A stretch of DNA of 64,000 nt from Pyrrhosoma nymphula (GCA_963573305.1 OY754329.1:82146576-82210575), one strand, 5' to 3'; positions 34,385-48,560 are shown, numbered from the stretch's first letter. The notes: a model not told the origin generated them from the letters alone. Numbers and translations are program-made.

Positions 34385-37300
34385 GGTTTGAATGACCAAG
34401 GAGGTAAGGTAAGGAATAAAACTGTTGGTGGAATATTACAAAGTAAAATCATTTCGAAATTGAGACTAAGCTACGTTGCTACAAACGGTTTAGAATCTGG
34501 AGACTCATATGATTGTAACTCGTGACTCCTTATTTTCAAAGTACACAGCCTCAGGTCATGATTTAACGGTTAAAATTTGATTTTTCTTGTATTCCAGCAA
34601 CATGTCATACATTTCGGCCTGATTTACCGCCATTTGTCATATTTGGCATCATTATTGATGATGGAATCAGCATAATTGGTCTTTCATAGCAATTTTAAAG
34701 TGTGTTGTAGGACTTCGCTGTACAATGGCATTATCATATTTTAGAATTAATATTTTAATATTCTTTTTGGAAATTTATAAAATGTGATCATTTACCTGTC
34801 TTGGACCTTGTAGAGATTACCACTTACCACGATAAACCCTTGAACGCTTGTAATGATCATTTTTTATTTTGCTGAGCCGCCTCTGTAATTCATTTGGAGA
34901 AAACCTTCTTTGCTCTTATTATTTTTCACGTTGAATTTTATTGCTATAGAATCTCACTAAATAAGATGCATGTTGTTGCACACATCATTGGAGGTGATAT
35001 GGGACTAAGGTTGTTAATACAAGTGCTGGATTGGTTTAATGCGCTAGAATAAATGGATTATGTGGTTTATTTGGACTTACATTAGCTTGGCATGGAAAAA
35101 GATTATATTGAATTCACCTGGAGTTTGGTCAATATATGGTTTAACTGTTGAAAAGTTTACACAAGTAGTTCCAATTTCTTGCTACAATATCAACGTACTC
35201 TTCCTCAGCAGGTGCATTTTCTCGACAGTACAGCTGTCACTAAACCTGGGAATTGAAAAAAAGATTCTCTAACGTGAATCCAGTGGGATAAGGAAAACAT
35301 CATCTACCTGATAATTATGCACAATTAGGGCAAAGGAAACAGATCAGACCCAAAATTTATAACTTAAACTGTTATCTTGCCTCTAAAACTTCTTGTAAAT
35401 ACCTTCCATCGCATGAAAAATCTAGGAAAGTGGTGTACCCTACATAGGATGTCACATTTATCAGCATTAGTTCATGCGAAAAGGAATTGTGCAATCTAGC
35501 ACTCATTAACCTCTCTCTTTCTCTCTGTATAGTTGGATTCCGTGAATTTCCTGTCCTTAATGAAATAATGATCTTTTTAAAGAAGGGGAAAAAAGAAAGT
35601 AAAATTTTCAAGGAAAATTCTAGGATCAAAATTTGAGAATGGCTAATAGATTATTAGGAAGGAAAGTTTTGAAAATACAGAGAGAATAATAGACAAAATG
35701 AGGAAATGAAGAATAGCTTTCCATAGATTTGTTGAGAATGGAAAAGAAAAGACTTGAATAAGAGTATTTGACTTCATTGACCAAAAATCCAAAAACAAAA
35801 ATGTCGTGGATCATTAAAGCAATGACGACATAAAAGAAACGGACATAAAATAGGAAGAAACAGGAAACCTAAATGAATTTAGGAAAAACATAATAATTTT
35901 TAGGTTTCTAGAAGAAAATAAAAATGAAAAAAGTGGGTTATGGAAAAAAGAAATAGAAAAATGACAGAGAGAAATGATGGAGAAAACAACTGGAAGTTTA
36001 AAAGAGAGAAAAAACGCTATTAGATGTGGTATATTAGATATTTAGATGGCCAAAATCTAAGAAAGAAGTAGAAAAATCTCTTCTCAAACGGCATATGTTG
36101 GTCGCATTAACTTATAGGTATTGCAAAACTTAGTAGCACTCACCAGCGGAAGATTAGAGGACACTGACCGTAAACCGAGCGTTGATGAGTGGACAAAATT
36201 AACGAAGGACTCCCGTAGGGTCTTTTGGAACAAGGCTTGGCCGATTAATCTCACATATCATGTATACTTTCCTATCCTTTGATCCTTGCTCTTAACATGA
36301 GTTCCACCAAGTTTTGCTACACCTATGCACCAGCACACACTTCACAAATGAATTTCACCAATAGGCCAAAGTTCTGCACATGATTTTTTTAATACTTATT
36401 TGCCTGAGAAATCTATCATCCACTTTACTTCTTAATTGAAATACCATTGCTTGACTCATGATATTCCTTTCACTTTCTCTAAACTTCTAACTCTCAAAAT
36501 ATCCTCATGTATTTTACTCTCTCCAGTATAGCCCTCTTTCAATGGTATTGATTTTAAATTAGGATGCACCAAGGAGAATTCAACCCGTATGTGGCATTGA
36601 TTTGGGGAGTGTGCGTACAGGAACACAAAAGATTTTGACGGAAATGGTGTAAGCCTATGAATAATTTGGAATCTTAAATATTTTTCTGATTTTCGTGAAA
36701 AAGAATTCCAATGAATAGAGTGAGATTTTAAAGTGGCTGTTAGAATAGGTATGAGAGGTCGGAGAGCAATGGCATATAAAAGAGAAAACATTGAGCATTA
36801 TTTTGCATTACAGAAATTCGGTCCTAAAAATAATGAAATTAGTGAAGGAAAAGAGATGAGTCATTATTCAATAAAGATCAGTATCAAATTCGGAAAAAAG
36901 AGGTAAATACGGGTAAAAAAGCTATAATGAAAATAATGAAAATTTAATGTGGATTATTTTGTCTATTTTGGGAGTTTTACAGGAGATTATGGCTTAAGTT
37001 TACTAAACAAATATTTAATTTTTTTATTTGAAATTTGATGGCCAGGAACCACGCCCAGAATCAAAATATGTACGGATTTATTTCAATCTGAAAATATTTT
37101 TGTCTTCAACGTCCTGGGTCGGTTTCCTTACCGATTGCTCTTTTAATATTGGTTCAATTCGGTAAAACGCTTACATCGATACGCAAGCGGGAGTGTAAAT
37201 AACTTGAGAAAAAAAATTCGGTCTCCCTCCATGATACCCGGATATTCAAGACAAGCTTTACGTGACCATCATAAATACATCTATTATAGAGGAAAAGTGC

Positions 37301-40101
37301 AGAATATTCACCATGGTATCATGTCAGGCATCAACAGGGAAATTGCACTCGACACTTCGACCCTAGGAAATGAGCAGTAACTGGTTGATATCACGCAATG
37401 TAGATGGGAGGTTGATGATAGATTATCCGAACATGCATTCGAATATCCAATGTAAGCCTAACCATATCTCGCTGGGAATAGTGAGGAGAAATGGGCGGTG
37501 AGGGAGAGGTCTGGATTGCTGGGCAAAAAATAATGTTTCTGTCTGTCTCTCTTCGTCTACAGTAAGTCAGGAAGAAACTCTATTCCACTCATATCCTATA
37601 TCATACCATATCCCACTCATACACCTCCCTTATAGGGAAACGTGAAAAGAATACCGCCGTCAGTTTTTTTTCACATTGCTTTATAATTTGTTTCGCAGGG
37701 AAAAGCTGTGAATCTTCTCAGCTCAGAAGGAGAAAAAAGCTCTTAATACTATGTTCCCTTATTTGACGTTTCGCGCTTATTATTGGAAAATAACTAAAAC
37801 ATTGGAATCTTTATACGATCTTACGCAGGTTCACGGGAAGCCCACAAGATGACGAGGAATGATAAATTATTGCCATCCTTAAAAGTTATGGCGGGAGTAT
37901 ATATAAGTCCTTTATATTTAGCATGGCTGGAAAATTGAGAGGTATATCCCTGGTTATACGCGTATATCAAAAATTTCGTAAGATATAGGAATGGAATTAT
38001 CTATCTTTTCCGTATTCTGTGCTTCGCAATTTTTAATTAAAAGCGCACATCAGACTGTGAGAAAATTTTATGTAAAAATACTAATTTATAGCATATAAAA
38101 TAATTGTTTTTCTCGATAATGATATATGAGGTGTACTATCATCATCATCCGTAGTCATTAATCCGAAGATTCGTTTGAAGCAGCTATATTTCCCGTTGCC
38201 ATCCACATCGCCATACCATAGCTGTTTAGGTAAATACCTTACCGCGCTTTTAGTGCAATGACTCACAAGGTCTTCAACTTCACTCATGTGAAGGAGGGCT
38301 GCTGCCACCTCCTCCGCATTACTGGCTGTCTATTATTTGGTAGCAGCCATTTGCCAAATCGTTTGTTCAAGTAAGTCCGTCTATTTTAGTTGCATTCTTG
38401 AGCCATATTACCCAAGGATGGTCACCTACACTCTCGAGATACTGCCACTTTTTGTCCACGACAACTTATTCGTCGAGTCGACTCGCAACTCGGCGGACGC
38501 ACTTAGTACCAATGAGCTAGCGCGGAGATGCGCGCCATGCCAAGAGAAAAATTGAAAGTGCAGACCTATTTTTCAATTATCAAAGAATTACAGCCAATAT
38601 TGTGGACAAAATTCCTGAGTAAAACGGAAATGTCTTCGCAATCGGCTCTGAATCTATCCACGAGTTAAGCGGGTTTCTCATAATATTTATATTTTGATCA
38701 ATTTGAATCTTTGGTGCTACACTTATACTTTCTAATGCTTTTAATATGTGGATGAATTTAACCGAAACGACATTTCTGGAGTTGAATATCTTTAACGGAA
38801 TGATTTCTCGCAGGACTTTACTCAGGGAAAAAAGAGCCAATTTACTTTAAATTTTAATGAATTAAGGCAACGACTGAATTGATCTTTTACCATTCAATAC
38901 GTTTCCTTTCTTTCCCCTCATGAATGACAGCCCACATGTAACGTTGTCAGCGCTGATCACAGAGAAAGTGCAAATCTGTCGGACGTTCAATAAAGCATTT
39001 ATTCACATTGGCACTTAAGTCTAAGCTTATACAGGAATTGAGAAGATATATCTCACAAATAACAAGCACGTGGACAGGGATGCTATGGCATAACTAGAAA
39101 GCGCTCCAAGTAGGAATAAGATAACTTCACGCCAAACATAAATGCATATTGATTTCTGAAAAAGTTTATGTAGATTGAATCTTAGGATGTCGAAATGAGC
39201 TCACACTGTTTTATCGAAAACAACGGAAACATTGTACTCAAAATGCTCGAAAAAGTATTGACTAAGTGCACTGTCACTGCACCACAAAAGTATTGTACAT
39301 TTAACTTACATCTAGTACATAACTTTGGAAGCACATCAATATTTTCTGAATGATAAAGTCTCTTTACCAAGCAATACATTTTTTCTTACTATCATCAAAG
39401 ATCAAGGTATACACTCCGAAGAAATTCCAAGACAGGTCTCATGGCAGCAATGTACCATAAGGGTTGATCGAATTACCAGTTAACTACTCAATAATTGTGT
39501 ATCGATCAGATGAAAAATTTGAATGGGAAACAGAATAATGATACTTTGGTTTGTTTTTAATTATAAATAGGCATAGGTAAGATGCTGAAAAAAGTAACCA
39601 GCCGAAAGCTACGACAGGCTTTGAAATTCACTCAATAATATACCACACACTTCCATATTTTTAAATGCTAAACTGCAAAGCATTCGTGCTCTCATTAATA
39701 TCCATTTTCCAAGTTTTGTGGAAAGAATAGCCTCGTCCATTCGTGTCAACCACCTTTGATTTTCCATCTTTGTTCGTCTCATACGGTATTTCTCCTTTCA
39801 TTAGATTCCAGGAAAAATCTCAAACAGTCGAACACGTTGCATTTATTCCATTACGTTTCCGGAACTAGCTAACTTGATTACTATGCTATTAAAATGGGAT
39901 GGTTTTCAATAGGTAAAAAGCAGTATTCATGAGAGAAATGACGTCCATGGTATATCCGTGATGCAAAATTAACCAGTTATATTCCGTTTTCTATAAACGA
40001 GCTTGTCGACAAGCTGGCAGGAAGTCCACGAAATTTCCTCCTCTCGAGCACTTGGTTTTGACATTAATCATTGAAGATAGTTTGCCATCTTGGCTTGCTC
40101 A
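34385..40101. other. Non-coding; 35250-38160 shared with unit 2
   Basis: 35250-35660 and 36480-38160 match unit 2 (57950-58360 and 60440-62085) with moderate divergence and indels; 35660-36480 is only partly matched. Frames here, such as 36456-36791 minus, are broken in the other copy. 38160-40101 has no counterpart in the window and no recognised gene. Confidence 0.5.
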
Positions 40102-41040
40102 ATGCCTAAGTCGGAGACGAAGGACGTTTTCTGGGTCTTGTCACCCGTACTACGCCTCAGCAAGGCTTTGGGATTAGCACCATTCCCCCTGGATGTTTCT
40201 CGCAAGAGGAGAAAGAAGGAACTCTTGACGAACAACTTAATATGTAGCAGTTCCCTGCAGTTGACCTTCTTCACCATCATCACGTTGTCCATGATCATAT
40301 TTGACACGATACTGATAGAAAAGTTTCCCGGCAGCTGGCTTCTAAACAAGTACCTGAACATAGTGTGGGACAGCGTGGACAATGTGCTGTCCGCCGTGAG
40401 TTCACTGGTCCTCTTCCTACGGCGAAAACAGGCTAGGGATCTTCTGGTTTGCATTGCACGGTACGACAGTGATGTGGGCGGCGCCGAGCACTTAGCTAGG
40501 GAAAGAAAAGCCGTGGAGGGTCAGCTCCTCTACATTTTACTGGCTTTCGTCACGTTCGGCGCGTACTTGTACTACGGCTTCCACGTGTTCGAACTATACG
40601 GATACCTGGAGTGCGCAGAGATTCTTATCATAGTCCAGTGGATTTGTTATGACCTGATGATGCACTTACAACTCTACAATGTCCTCTTGCTACTACGGGG
40701 GTGCCTATTTCGTTTGAATTCGAGTTTAAGAGATTTCAGGTTTGGTCGCGCTGATCAAGGTCTGGGGTCGTGGGCTATTACTCTGGTAGGAACCAACTGG
40801 AGTAAACATGACGGTCCGGAAATATCCGTGAAGAGTATTATAATTTGTACGTCGATATTCTTCCGTATCCATCACCTATGTAAGAGAGCCAACTACATAC
40901 ACGGAGTTACGATATCTTTATCCATATTTTACAACTTTTTGGACGCCACAATCATCCTTTACTTCATGCTTACTATGGAGGTGCAGAACAAAGTGGGCAA
41001 GGACAATCTGCTCGACCTGATGTTTAACGCGAGCTCGTAA
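40102..41040 (+). CDS. GrD: divergent gustatory receptor-like exon
   Basis: 312 codons from ATG 40102 (MPKSETKDVFWVLSPVLRLS); an upstream in-frame TTG at 40090 was not used. The N-terminal LSPVLRLSKALGLAPFPLD is a strong match to the conserved Gr start. Membrane-like runs: LQLTFFTIITLSMIIFDTIL, LLYILLAFVTFGAYLYYGF, YDLMMHLQLYNVLLLLRGCL, and YIHGVTISLSIFYNFLDATI followed by ILYFMLTM. The preceding HHLCKRANYIHGVT resembles the loop before Gr segment 6. The frame ends at TAA 41038 after a poor C-terminus. The true exon probably ends earlier at a donor such as GAG|GTGCAG (about 40980), or the gene is damaged. Base composition is less AT-rich than the GrB genes, consistent with stronger or more recent coding constraint. 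It belongs to a different lineage from GrB and GrC. Confidence 0.8.
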   Translation: MPKSETKDVFWVLSPVLRLSKALGLAPFPLDVSRKRRKKELLTNNLICSSSLQLTFFTIITLSMIIFDTILIEKFPGSWLLNKYLNIVWDSVDNVLSAVSSLVLFLRRKQARDLLVCIARYDSDVGGAEHLARERKAVEGQLLYILLAFVTFGAYLYYGFHVFELYGYLECAEILIIVQWICYDLMMHLQLYNVLLLLRGCLFRLNSSLRDFRFGRADQGLGSWAITLVGTNWSKHDGPEISVKSIIICTSIFFRIHHLCKRANYIHGVTISLSIFYNFLDATIILYFMLTMEVQNKVGKDNLLDLMFNASS

Positions 41041-41845
41041 TTATTTTGAGCACCGCTTTGGTATATGAGTTCAATAGTTTATGAGTTTATGTTTGCGAAG
41101 AATAGATTGAGTTCATGTTTGCGAAGGCATTTTAAGGGAGGTAAACATTAAAACCGGAATTTCAATAGTTTTATATTTTTAGCAGATCGTTTTTCCACAA
41201 AGAAATCATTAACTTCTGTGGACCAACTTTGCATGTTATTTTTAAGTAACTTGGAAGTGAATAGTTCATTTTATCGCCTGAGAAGACAATCACGCATTTA
41301 ATAGGGAACCACTGATTCTACATGAAGATACATATTTATTATGTCTTATTTCTCATTTCCTCGTCATTAATATTATTTGGATACGCTTTTCCTTAGACAA
41401 CGTTACGAGAAACACAGAATATCTTAAGAAATTCACAAAACTCAAACTCTCAGTGACCATTCTATCAAAGGAAAGGCAAAACCATCTGATGAATGAGGCT
41501 AACCAGACAATCTATAACCGGGTCAAAGAGTTTCTACGCTCATTTCCTTCAATGCGTATTTTAATATTTGGTAATGAGCTTATTCCATACCAAATCACAT
41601 CGCAAATTCTTCACCACTTAAACCATTTTGGTCCCTCATTAGCTTATGTATAACTTGAATACTGTGTGGAAAACAAAAGGATCTCATATACAGACCAATA
41701 GACTACGTAGTGTTCACTCGTTGTGTAAATAATATGCGGAAAACTTATTTTAATAATTAAATAAGGCATAAAAGTTAAGCTATTTTCATTAACTTTACCA
41801 ACATTCTCTTTTTTTGTGGGACTTACCAATTCGTTGCTGATGCAG
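41041..41845. other. Putative GrD intron, nothing else recognised
   Basis: AT-rich, with a short frame at 41453-41653 that is not receptor-like. No exon that would supply the segment between GrD's last membrane run and the 41846 exon was identified. Confidence 0.4.
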
Positions 41846-41914
41846 GCTGACAAGACTGGTCAACTGGTATCGGAAGCGATTCTCAAAGTAAAGGACAACC
41901 AACTACGACGAGAG
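41846..41914 (+). CDS. Gustatory receptor penultimate exon (small)
   Basis: 69 bp flanked by an acceptor (TTGCTGATGCAG) and a donor (GAG|GTAAAT). It encodes 23 codons, ADKTGQLVSEAILKVKDNQL then RRE. This matches the Gr segment 'A..TG.LV...L....D..L..E' that precedes the last membrane segment, and both ends are phase 0. It lies 0.8 kb downstream of the GrD frame and is in phase with the donors of GrB2, GrC and GrB1'. It is therefore either the second exon of GrD or a common exon used by several large exons. The final TY...QF exon was not found before unit 2 begins at 42392. Confidence 0.72.
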
Positions 41915-43184
41915 GTAAATGCAGATCTTTTTATGAAATAGGATTATTAAAACAAAAAACCAGCTTAATAGGGTAAAAGACTGAGTGACCAAAGGTTATC
42001 CTTAAAATTTATCACTAAAATATCGGGAATTGCAAATGCATAATGCTTATCAATGAAGGATACAATATATATGCTCAGGTTAATAGTGTTATTAAAAGTG
42101 TTTTTATTAATCAAAATAATTATTTTTTATAACCACGTTAAAAATAATTTATTTCTAATGTGCTCAAGAATGAGATAATTTTGATACCCACCCACATTCC
42201 AACCTAAGAAATATCATTGAAAACCATGCGTAATCAGATTAAGTCTAAATGACACACAGAATATGCGAGATAAATATTTGGAGCAAAAATTTAAACAAAA
42301 ATAAATTTATCTTTCAGGGTAAAATTCTCTAAAAGTTTTTTACAATAACACTCATCACTGTGATTTGAAGCGTTAGAAACTACTTTTGAAGAACTCTCGA
42401 TGCCTTCAGATGAGCCCTTCATTTATTTAAGCTGCCACCTTCGAATTTGCTCTTAAAGTCTTATTTTCTTGGTTTTACTGGCTTATGATTTACCTTTATT
42501 TCCGCCATTACTCTTATAGTTAGGCTCAGAAGCCCCGACGCTAGAAGCTTTTCTTGAGACAGTGTCTTGATTTCATACACTGCTACTCTTATATGCTAAC
42601 ATTTATACCACATTCTATTCCAAGTAATACTCATAGTACATTATCGATTCTGCCTGTTCCTACTAATATCCTACCACCATAATGCCCACCATGATTCATA
42701 CTTCATTGGAACCTGATAACTGACCGAAGGATTATAGTTTAGAAAGCATGGACTGAATTGAAATAGAAAGAAAATATGTTATCAATCAATCATACACTAC
42801 GACAGGATAGTGTATGAATCATGCACCCAAAATAGCTTATAATAATATCCTTCTTTTCAAACAATTTCAATTCTGAAATTTAACCTAAGACTATGATCAA
42901 AGTTTGAGGTCAAAATAGGGTGTCAAATTCTTGGAAAAATAAATATAAAAATATTATTAGAGCACAACAAATCGAGACAATAATATCGGTCTGCATTACG
43001 ATGATAAGGACAGAGAAATATCATACATATCGATAACAAATAACCTCTTTTGAAAGCACACCTACAAACTTGCCATAAAATAATAAACTTATTGACGCCA
43101 GAACACTTAAGTACATACAGTAGTACATTCACTTTTGACCTCGTTGTGACATAGATGATCACTTCTGATCAAATATTTAAGATG

Positions 43185-43513
43185 GCATCTAGCATCCCGA
43201 AACATCCTCACCAGAAGAACCAGAAGCAGAATCAAAGCCAAAAATGTTGGAACGTTTGCCAAGGGAAACGAAGAAGTGGATGAGAATGCAATTTCGGATA
43301 TTCCGCCAGTCCAGAATTACATCTAAAGTTTACGGGCCCTAATCGTTTACCTTGTCATAATCACCACGTACGTCACATATTTTTCCATTTTGTACTTGCT
43401 AAACGATTCCGACTTCCCGAATGCCACGGGTAACCCGTCGGTATCCGGCTTCTGGGTGGCACACCAGTTAGCAGGGATGTTCATCGTCGTAAGAACCGGC
43501 CACAACGCTTCCT
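43185..43513 (+). pseudogene. GrA': 3' half of the GrA receptor exon
   Basis: Matches GrA from about 7765 on without the hAT insertion. In one frame LIVYLVIITTYVTYFSILYL is followed by DSDFPNATGNPSVSGFW and VAHQLAGMFIVVRTGHNAS. The last resembles the conserved 'W..H.......CH.A.' segment that closes Gr membrane segment 6. The exon then stops at a good donor (T|GTAAGA, 43513/43514). Upstream, the charged linker is in another frame and the N-terminal half is deleted (junction near 43130), so this is a pseudogene. It shows what the GrA exon end looked like before decay. Confidence 0.72.
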
Positions 43514-46500
43514 GTAAGATGAATATCGCAGTAGTAGTATTTTAGTTTAACGTGCTTCGAAGGCTAAGGTCATTCCGCACGCACCGTCTGCCACGTGCCG
43601 AAAGGAAGAACAGCACTCGCACAAATCGGAGGATTATTCCTCCAAATTCGAGTCGTGCCCAACGCTTCTGAACTTCGGTGACTGATCGGGACCCAATCTT
43701 TCCAACTTAGCAGGCCGTTACCCTGGTGAATATCTTTAACTTCCAATCATGAGGAACAATGCTAAATAGCTCTCTATTATATGCTTCTACATCTTGACGA
43801 TCTTTGAGCTTGACGTTTTGATGATCATCTTATAGACTAAAATTTTAACGGAGCATGTATCTGACGATGGATGAATTAAGTTAAAACCGTTACAAAATAA
43901 ATTAGCTGTTTTTTTAGTATTCTCAGTTCTTTTGAAATCATTATGAAACGCTTCCACCACATGATCGCTGTAGGTCCTTTGTGTCCATTGCAATTAATCA
44001 CGACAATAAAATGCAATTGCAAAATATTTAGGTAATCTTATTGCAATGTGAACAATCACAATATTGATATTGAACAAAAATATATAAGGTAAGAGGAGAA
44101 GAACATATCTCCTGGCATGTAAAGTCCTTTCCAAAAACACAGCCAGCTATGTAATTGGTAGTGACGAACCTCGGTGCAAGTAACTTTACGTCTTTCACAA
44201 TATTCCATACTAGAAACACCTTAGAACAGGTGTTAAAATTAATGATTTAAATGTATACATTTACTCGTAAGCACATTTACCTAGTATTTGTTATGTAATC
44301 AACATATGTTAGAGCAGTGTGCATGAAAACGAGCAGTTGATGCTAAATATGTTGAATGATTAAATTTCAACCGCCTACCTACGTCGAACCGCCTGCCGTG
44401 AGAGCCTTAAAGGCTAGCCAATGCTGAAAGGCTAATTATGTGGATTCCCAGAAGTCTCTCTCATGAAAGAAGGAGCAGTGAATAAAGAGTGGTCTCACAA
44501 ACAGGAATCATTATTCACGATATTACGTAGCTCACTATATTTTGTGTTGTACAACAGACGTTCACGCATCACTACGTCAGAAAGCTGCTCACGAGAGTAT
44601 TATCCGCGTGAGCCCACCTCGTTAGTATATGTAACTACCCATTAAGTTCTTACATTTAATTTGAAATCCAGTTACCAGCATATCAACTGCCGAGAGTCCA
44701 ACTTCTGCCAGGAACGCAATTGATTGATCATGAGCAGTGGCAGAAACTGGGCTAATTTGACCAAATGTGAGAAAACGTATCTTGATAGTTTCACAAAATA
44801 TCACCTGATCAACAAATAAATTTACGATAACTGATCACGACGATTGATTATATGATGTATTTACAGCTAAATATAATGGAATTAAAAAAGAACTTTCACT
44901 AAAGGAACTCAGAGCCTTACGATGACATTAGTGAATGTTGGTTACTTCAAATTTATTTACATTAATTTTAATGTATGTGTTTTTTCTATATGTCCTTAGA
45001 AAATATTTACACAAGGGTGAGTTAAAACGGTTCATGGCATGAAAAAGCTACAGTGAATGAGCTAATGCAAGTTGGAATAATAGCGTCTAGATACTTTTCA
45101 TATTCATGCGTAAAACATTCTGAATCCCATAAATGTGAGTGCGTATCGTTTATTTTTTAATGGTGATGAGCAGCACCACCGAAGCAACGTAAAATTAATT
45201 TATTTTGACAAAATATGATACTTTTTTGAAGGCATGGAGTTTTTCACCAAATTAAAAGTTTAAAATGTACAAGACTCATACGTTGAGCAGATAATCGAAA
45301 CTATTATCCTAGGAAGTGAGTTTGTAGTACATACTCACTGCCTAGGATTATAGGTTTAGGATTACGTAAGATTGATAAGAGAATAGTAAGAAAAATATAA
45401 AAAAAGATAGGAACTACGTAAGAGTATAGGTTGCAGTGAGTTTGTAGTACAAACTCACTGGGAGAAAAGCCGCAAATTTTGAAGCCTTCCTGCCCTTTGT
45501 AGAAAGATTACATGAACCTAATGTTTTATCCTGTGGCCCAGCAATGGCATTATTACAACTTCCTTGAAATATAGATTTGAACTTCAGTTATCAATAATAA
45601 ACTCGAAGGTTAATCAGTAGTTAACGCCAAACATCATATAAAGCAAATCCTAATGGTGAGCGTAAACAATATATCACATGAGCTCCTTTTTCATAGCGAG
45701 TGGTTTCGCACGGAGGCCTGTAACTCAGAAAAAAAATACGACAAGATGCAAGAATGTGCATAGATATTTCAGAAAAATCCGCACAAAGCTCTCAAATCAG
45801 TTGTAGAAGGTTTACCTCAAGAAAACCTTAACTATAATAGCCTAGGATGAAGATAATGTCTCTATTTTTGCTTTTCGTAGATTGAAAATATTTCGCCCTT
45901 TACACTATAGACGTGGCACAGTTCTTACTTTCTTACAAATCAATAGGTATTGATCTCATACTTAGTGATTCTTTTCCGGCGCCTCTGTTCACTTTCTTCA
46001 TTCACCTTGGTGAACGCTCAAAAGACGTCCAATCATTAATGCAGTCATTTCATAACACTTATCATGTCTACTTCAGGTCAACTCTCAATATATCCCAAAT
46101 TTCCTCTTGTCCACCTGAACGTGCAGTGCATTACTGTTATTGTATGAAAATTGGAATATTTGTTCAAATAGAATGAGACGTAATGGGTGCACGAAGGTAT
46201 ATTGATCTACATTTTAATAAACAGATTGATCTCAATAATCATTCATTTCAAACCGATGAATGACCTTACTTAATTTCTCATTCAACTGCAAGGGATATCT
46301 CGGATAGTTTTAATTTATTTTTATCCCAATACAGATGATAGCAAGAAGTTATTTACTAAGAAAATTATCAAATTATTGGGGAAAAAATTAAGGAAAATCT
46401 CGTCTATTTTTGGTACCTAACGTGTGCAATTTTTTTAAAGTTATGACTAAGTAAGCAAGTATGATTTTCCAATATTCCTTTCTTCGCATGTAGAAGTAAG

Positions 46501-48234
46501 TTTTATGCATACTAATAATCCCAAGGGATTCAACATTATGATCTAATATTGCTGCAATAACTCAATCGTTGGCTTCATTTATTGAACGTTTAATCTCTGT
46601 ACTTCTAGTAATTCACATTTGAAGTTTTCTATAAATATTTGGATAAATACAGATAACTGAAATACTATGAATAAAAAAAACATCAGTATCATCATGAGCA
46701 CAGAAATTAAACAGCAGTACATCATCTAAAGAGAAAACAGTAAATTAAGGGATTTTACAGAACTGTTAATAGCTTTATTTATTTTTTTATTATTCTTTGT
46801 GCTTTAATTGACTTTTGATTGGCAGCACCTTTATTTTAGTTTTGCCATATCGGTTTATCTAAGATGCATGGAAACAATTGCTGCCGTGCATCGTAATGTT
46901 AGCCAGTAATTGTGAAATACTCAAGTAATATTTTTATGAATACATGTTTTTATGTTTAAATTCAATATTTATTTGAATATCTTTGTAATACATGATTCTT
47001 TTTGTCTTTTAACAGTTTTCAATATAGAAAGAGTAGATTTTCAATATACAGAAAGGGTTATTTCAACGTTTCAAAATGTGGAATAGGTGTATGGTAAAGT
47101 CGAAGATGCCAGAATCGAATGAAAAAAATGCCTAAACACTAATGGTCATCTTATGTCCTCATATGCATTTCATCATAATTATCAGAATTTTCCTTGAGCT
47201 GGACTATTGATTTATCTGTTTGCTATGACAGCTTTTTGTACTACTACCATTCCTTATTATTTTCCTACACTTTTTTGCATACACAATTATTCTTCCTTAT
47301 GAAACTTTATTGGACAACCCCTGTCGTTTTTATTTCAGAGTAAATTACTGTTATGTTAAATCATGTTTTTCACACAATTCTGCTAAGAAAGGAGCTTATA
47401 GGTTTACAGGTTTAAATGGTTAGAATTTAGTACTTTAAGTCAAATTTTGTCTGTTTTTTGCCTCATCCTACAAATAGAGGAATGAAATTGTTTGGCGCAA
47501 AGATTTTCTTCTCGGTTTTCTCGGCTGTTGTTGATTATTTCAAAACTCCTCCCTCTCTCTCTGACCGTTGTTGATGTGATCGTGGATCATTTGTTGCATA
47601 TTGGACTGGTGAATATGTTAAGTTTGATAAGCGAGTAAGAGTCCTTTGGCTATTACTGTGCGTGGGTAATTCAATTACACCATAACCAATGTCATGGAAA
47701 CTTAAGTACATAGAATGTCTTTATTATTTATGTCTTCCATAACTTTTCCTTTACTCAGTTGGACGTAAGACTACTCAGAACTCCTTGTCGATTTTTCGGG
47801 TCATATGAATAACATAACTCTTACGGTAAAAGAATTGAGGTTTTCTCGGTGGATGCTGCGTAGATAGGCTTCATGGGTTGGCGTCCAGGTGAGTTGTGTC
47901 ATTTCCGACACGACATATTTCGGCAGCACTCCGCTACCGTCTTCACGGATGAAGAGTCGGAGATGACACAACACTTAAGGCCTTGCCTTCTGAAATTTCT
48001 CCGGGGTATCGTAAGTTGATGTATCAATAAACCGGTATCTGTACAATAGAAATTGTTAATGCCACAACGAAAGGCATGACGGCGCATCGAGGAGTTACTA
48101 AACAACGCAAACATCGTATCTGGTGAAGTTCGGAATTCTCTGGAACGAAAAACCATTTGGCTGGTAACGTTGATAATTCCTTTGAGTTATACTTTAATAC
48201 ATATTAGTCATGTATTTCATCCCTTCTTGTTATT
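43514..48234. other. Shared non-coding spacer of unit 2
   Basis: Colinear copy of 8965-13730. It includes the palindrome pair at 45308-45346 and 45434-45460, the second with perfect 13-base arms. No gene accepted. Confidence 0.6.
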
Positions 48235-48560
48235 TACATGCGTTATTCTTTCGGCGTACTTGTTGTGACTAAGCAAATGCTACTTAAGCCGTGTCCGAAA
48301 CGGCACCTAAGGGCCCGTGAAGGGCACTTCGGTGGTGGTGGCCATCTTGCAAAGGGTGTCCGTAACGTTAGGGGCCGCGCGAAGGGCCCTTGGGAAGGGG
48401 TCGGAGCGAAGAGCGCAAGCGATGCACACTTTAAACCCCTTCTTGTTGCGCTTCAAGCCATCTCGAGGCGGAGTATCATGGGACTTGTTTTGTGATTGGA
48501 GCTTTCGTACTGGACTTCAAAGTGCGGCGGGATATATTTGATGTTCATATATTGCCATGG
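48235..48560. repeat. GC-rich block, unit 2 copy
   Basis: Counterpart of 13730-14060 with about a dozen differences, mainly substitutions. The same 85-codon frame is open, but the changes do not clearly favour silent sites, so coding is not supported. Confidence 0.45.

Larger units (their letters stand above)
5851..38160 (+). repeat. Unit 1 of a large tandem segmental duplication
   Basis: The sequence from 5851 matches 63178 onward, and from 6044 matches 42392 onward. Colinear matches to unit 2 are: 6044-6775 with 42392-43130; 7710-14214 with about 43130-48752; 22828-25900 with about 53225-56290; 27767-28700 with 56398-57300; 29690-30300 with 57320-57940; and 35250-38160 with about 57950-62085. 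The shared stretches differ by scattered substitutions and short indels. Unit 1 additionally contains the hAT, copia, foldback and LINE insertions listed separately. The unit carries the GrA, GrB and GrC receptors. Boundaries are by eye, good to some tens of bases. Confidence 0.85.
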
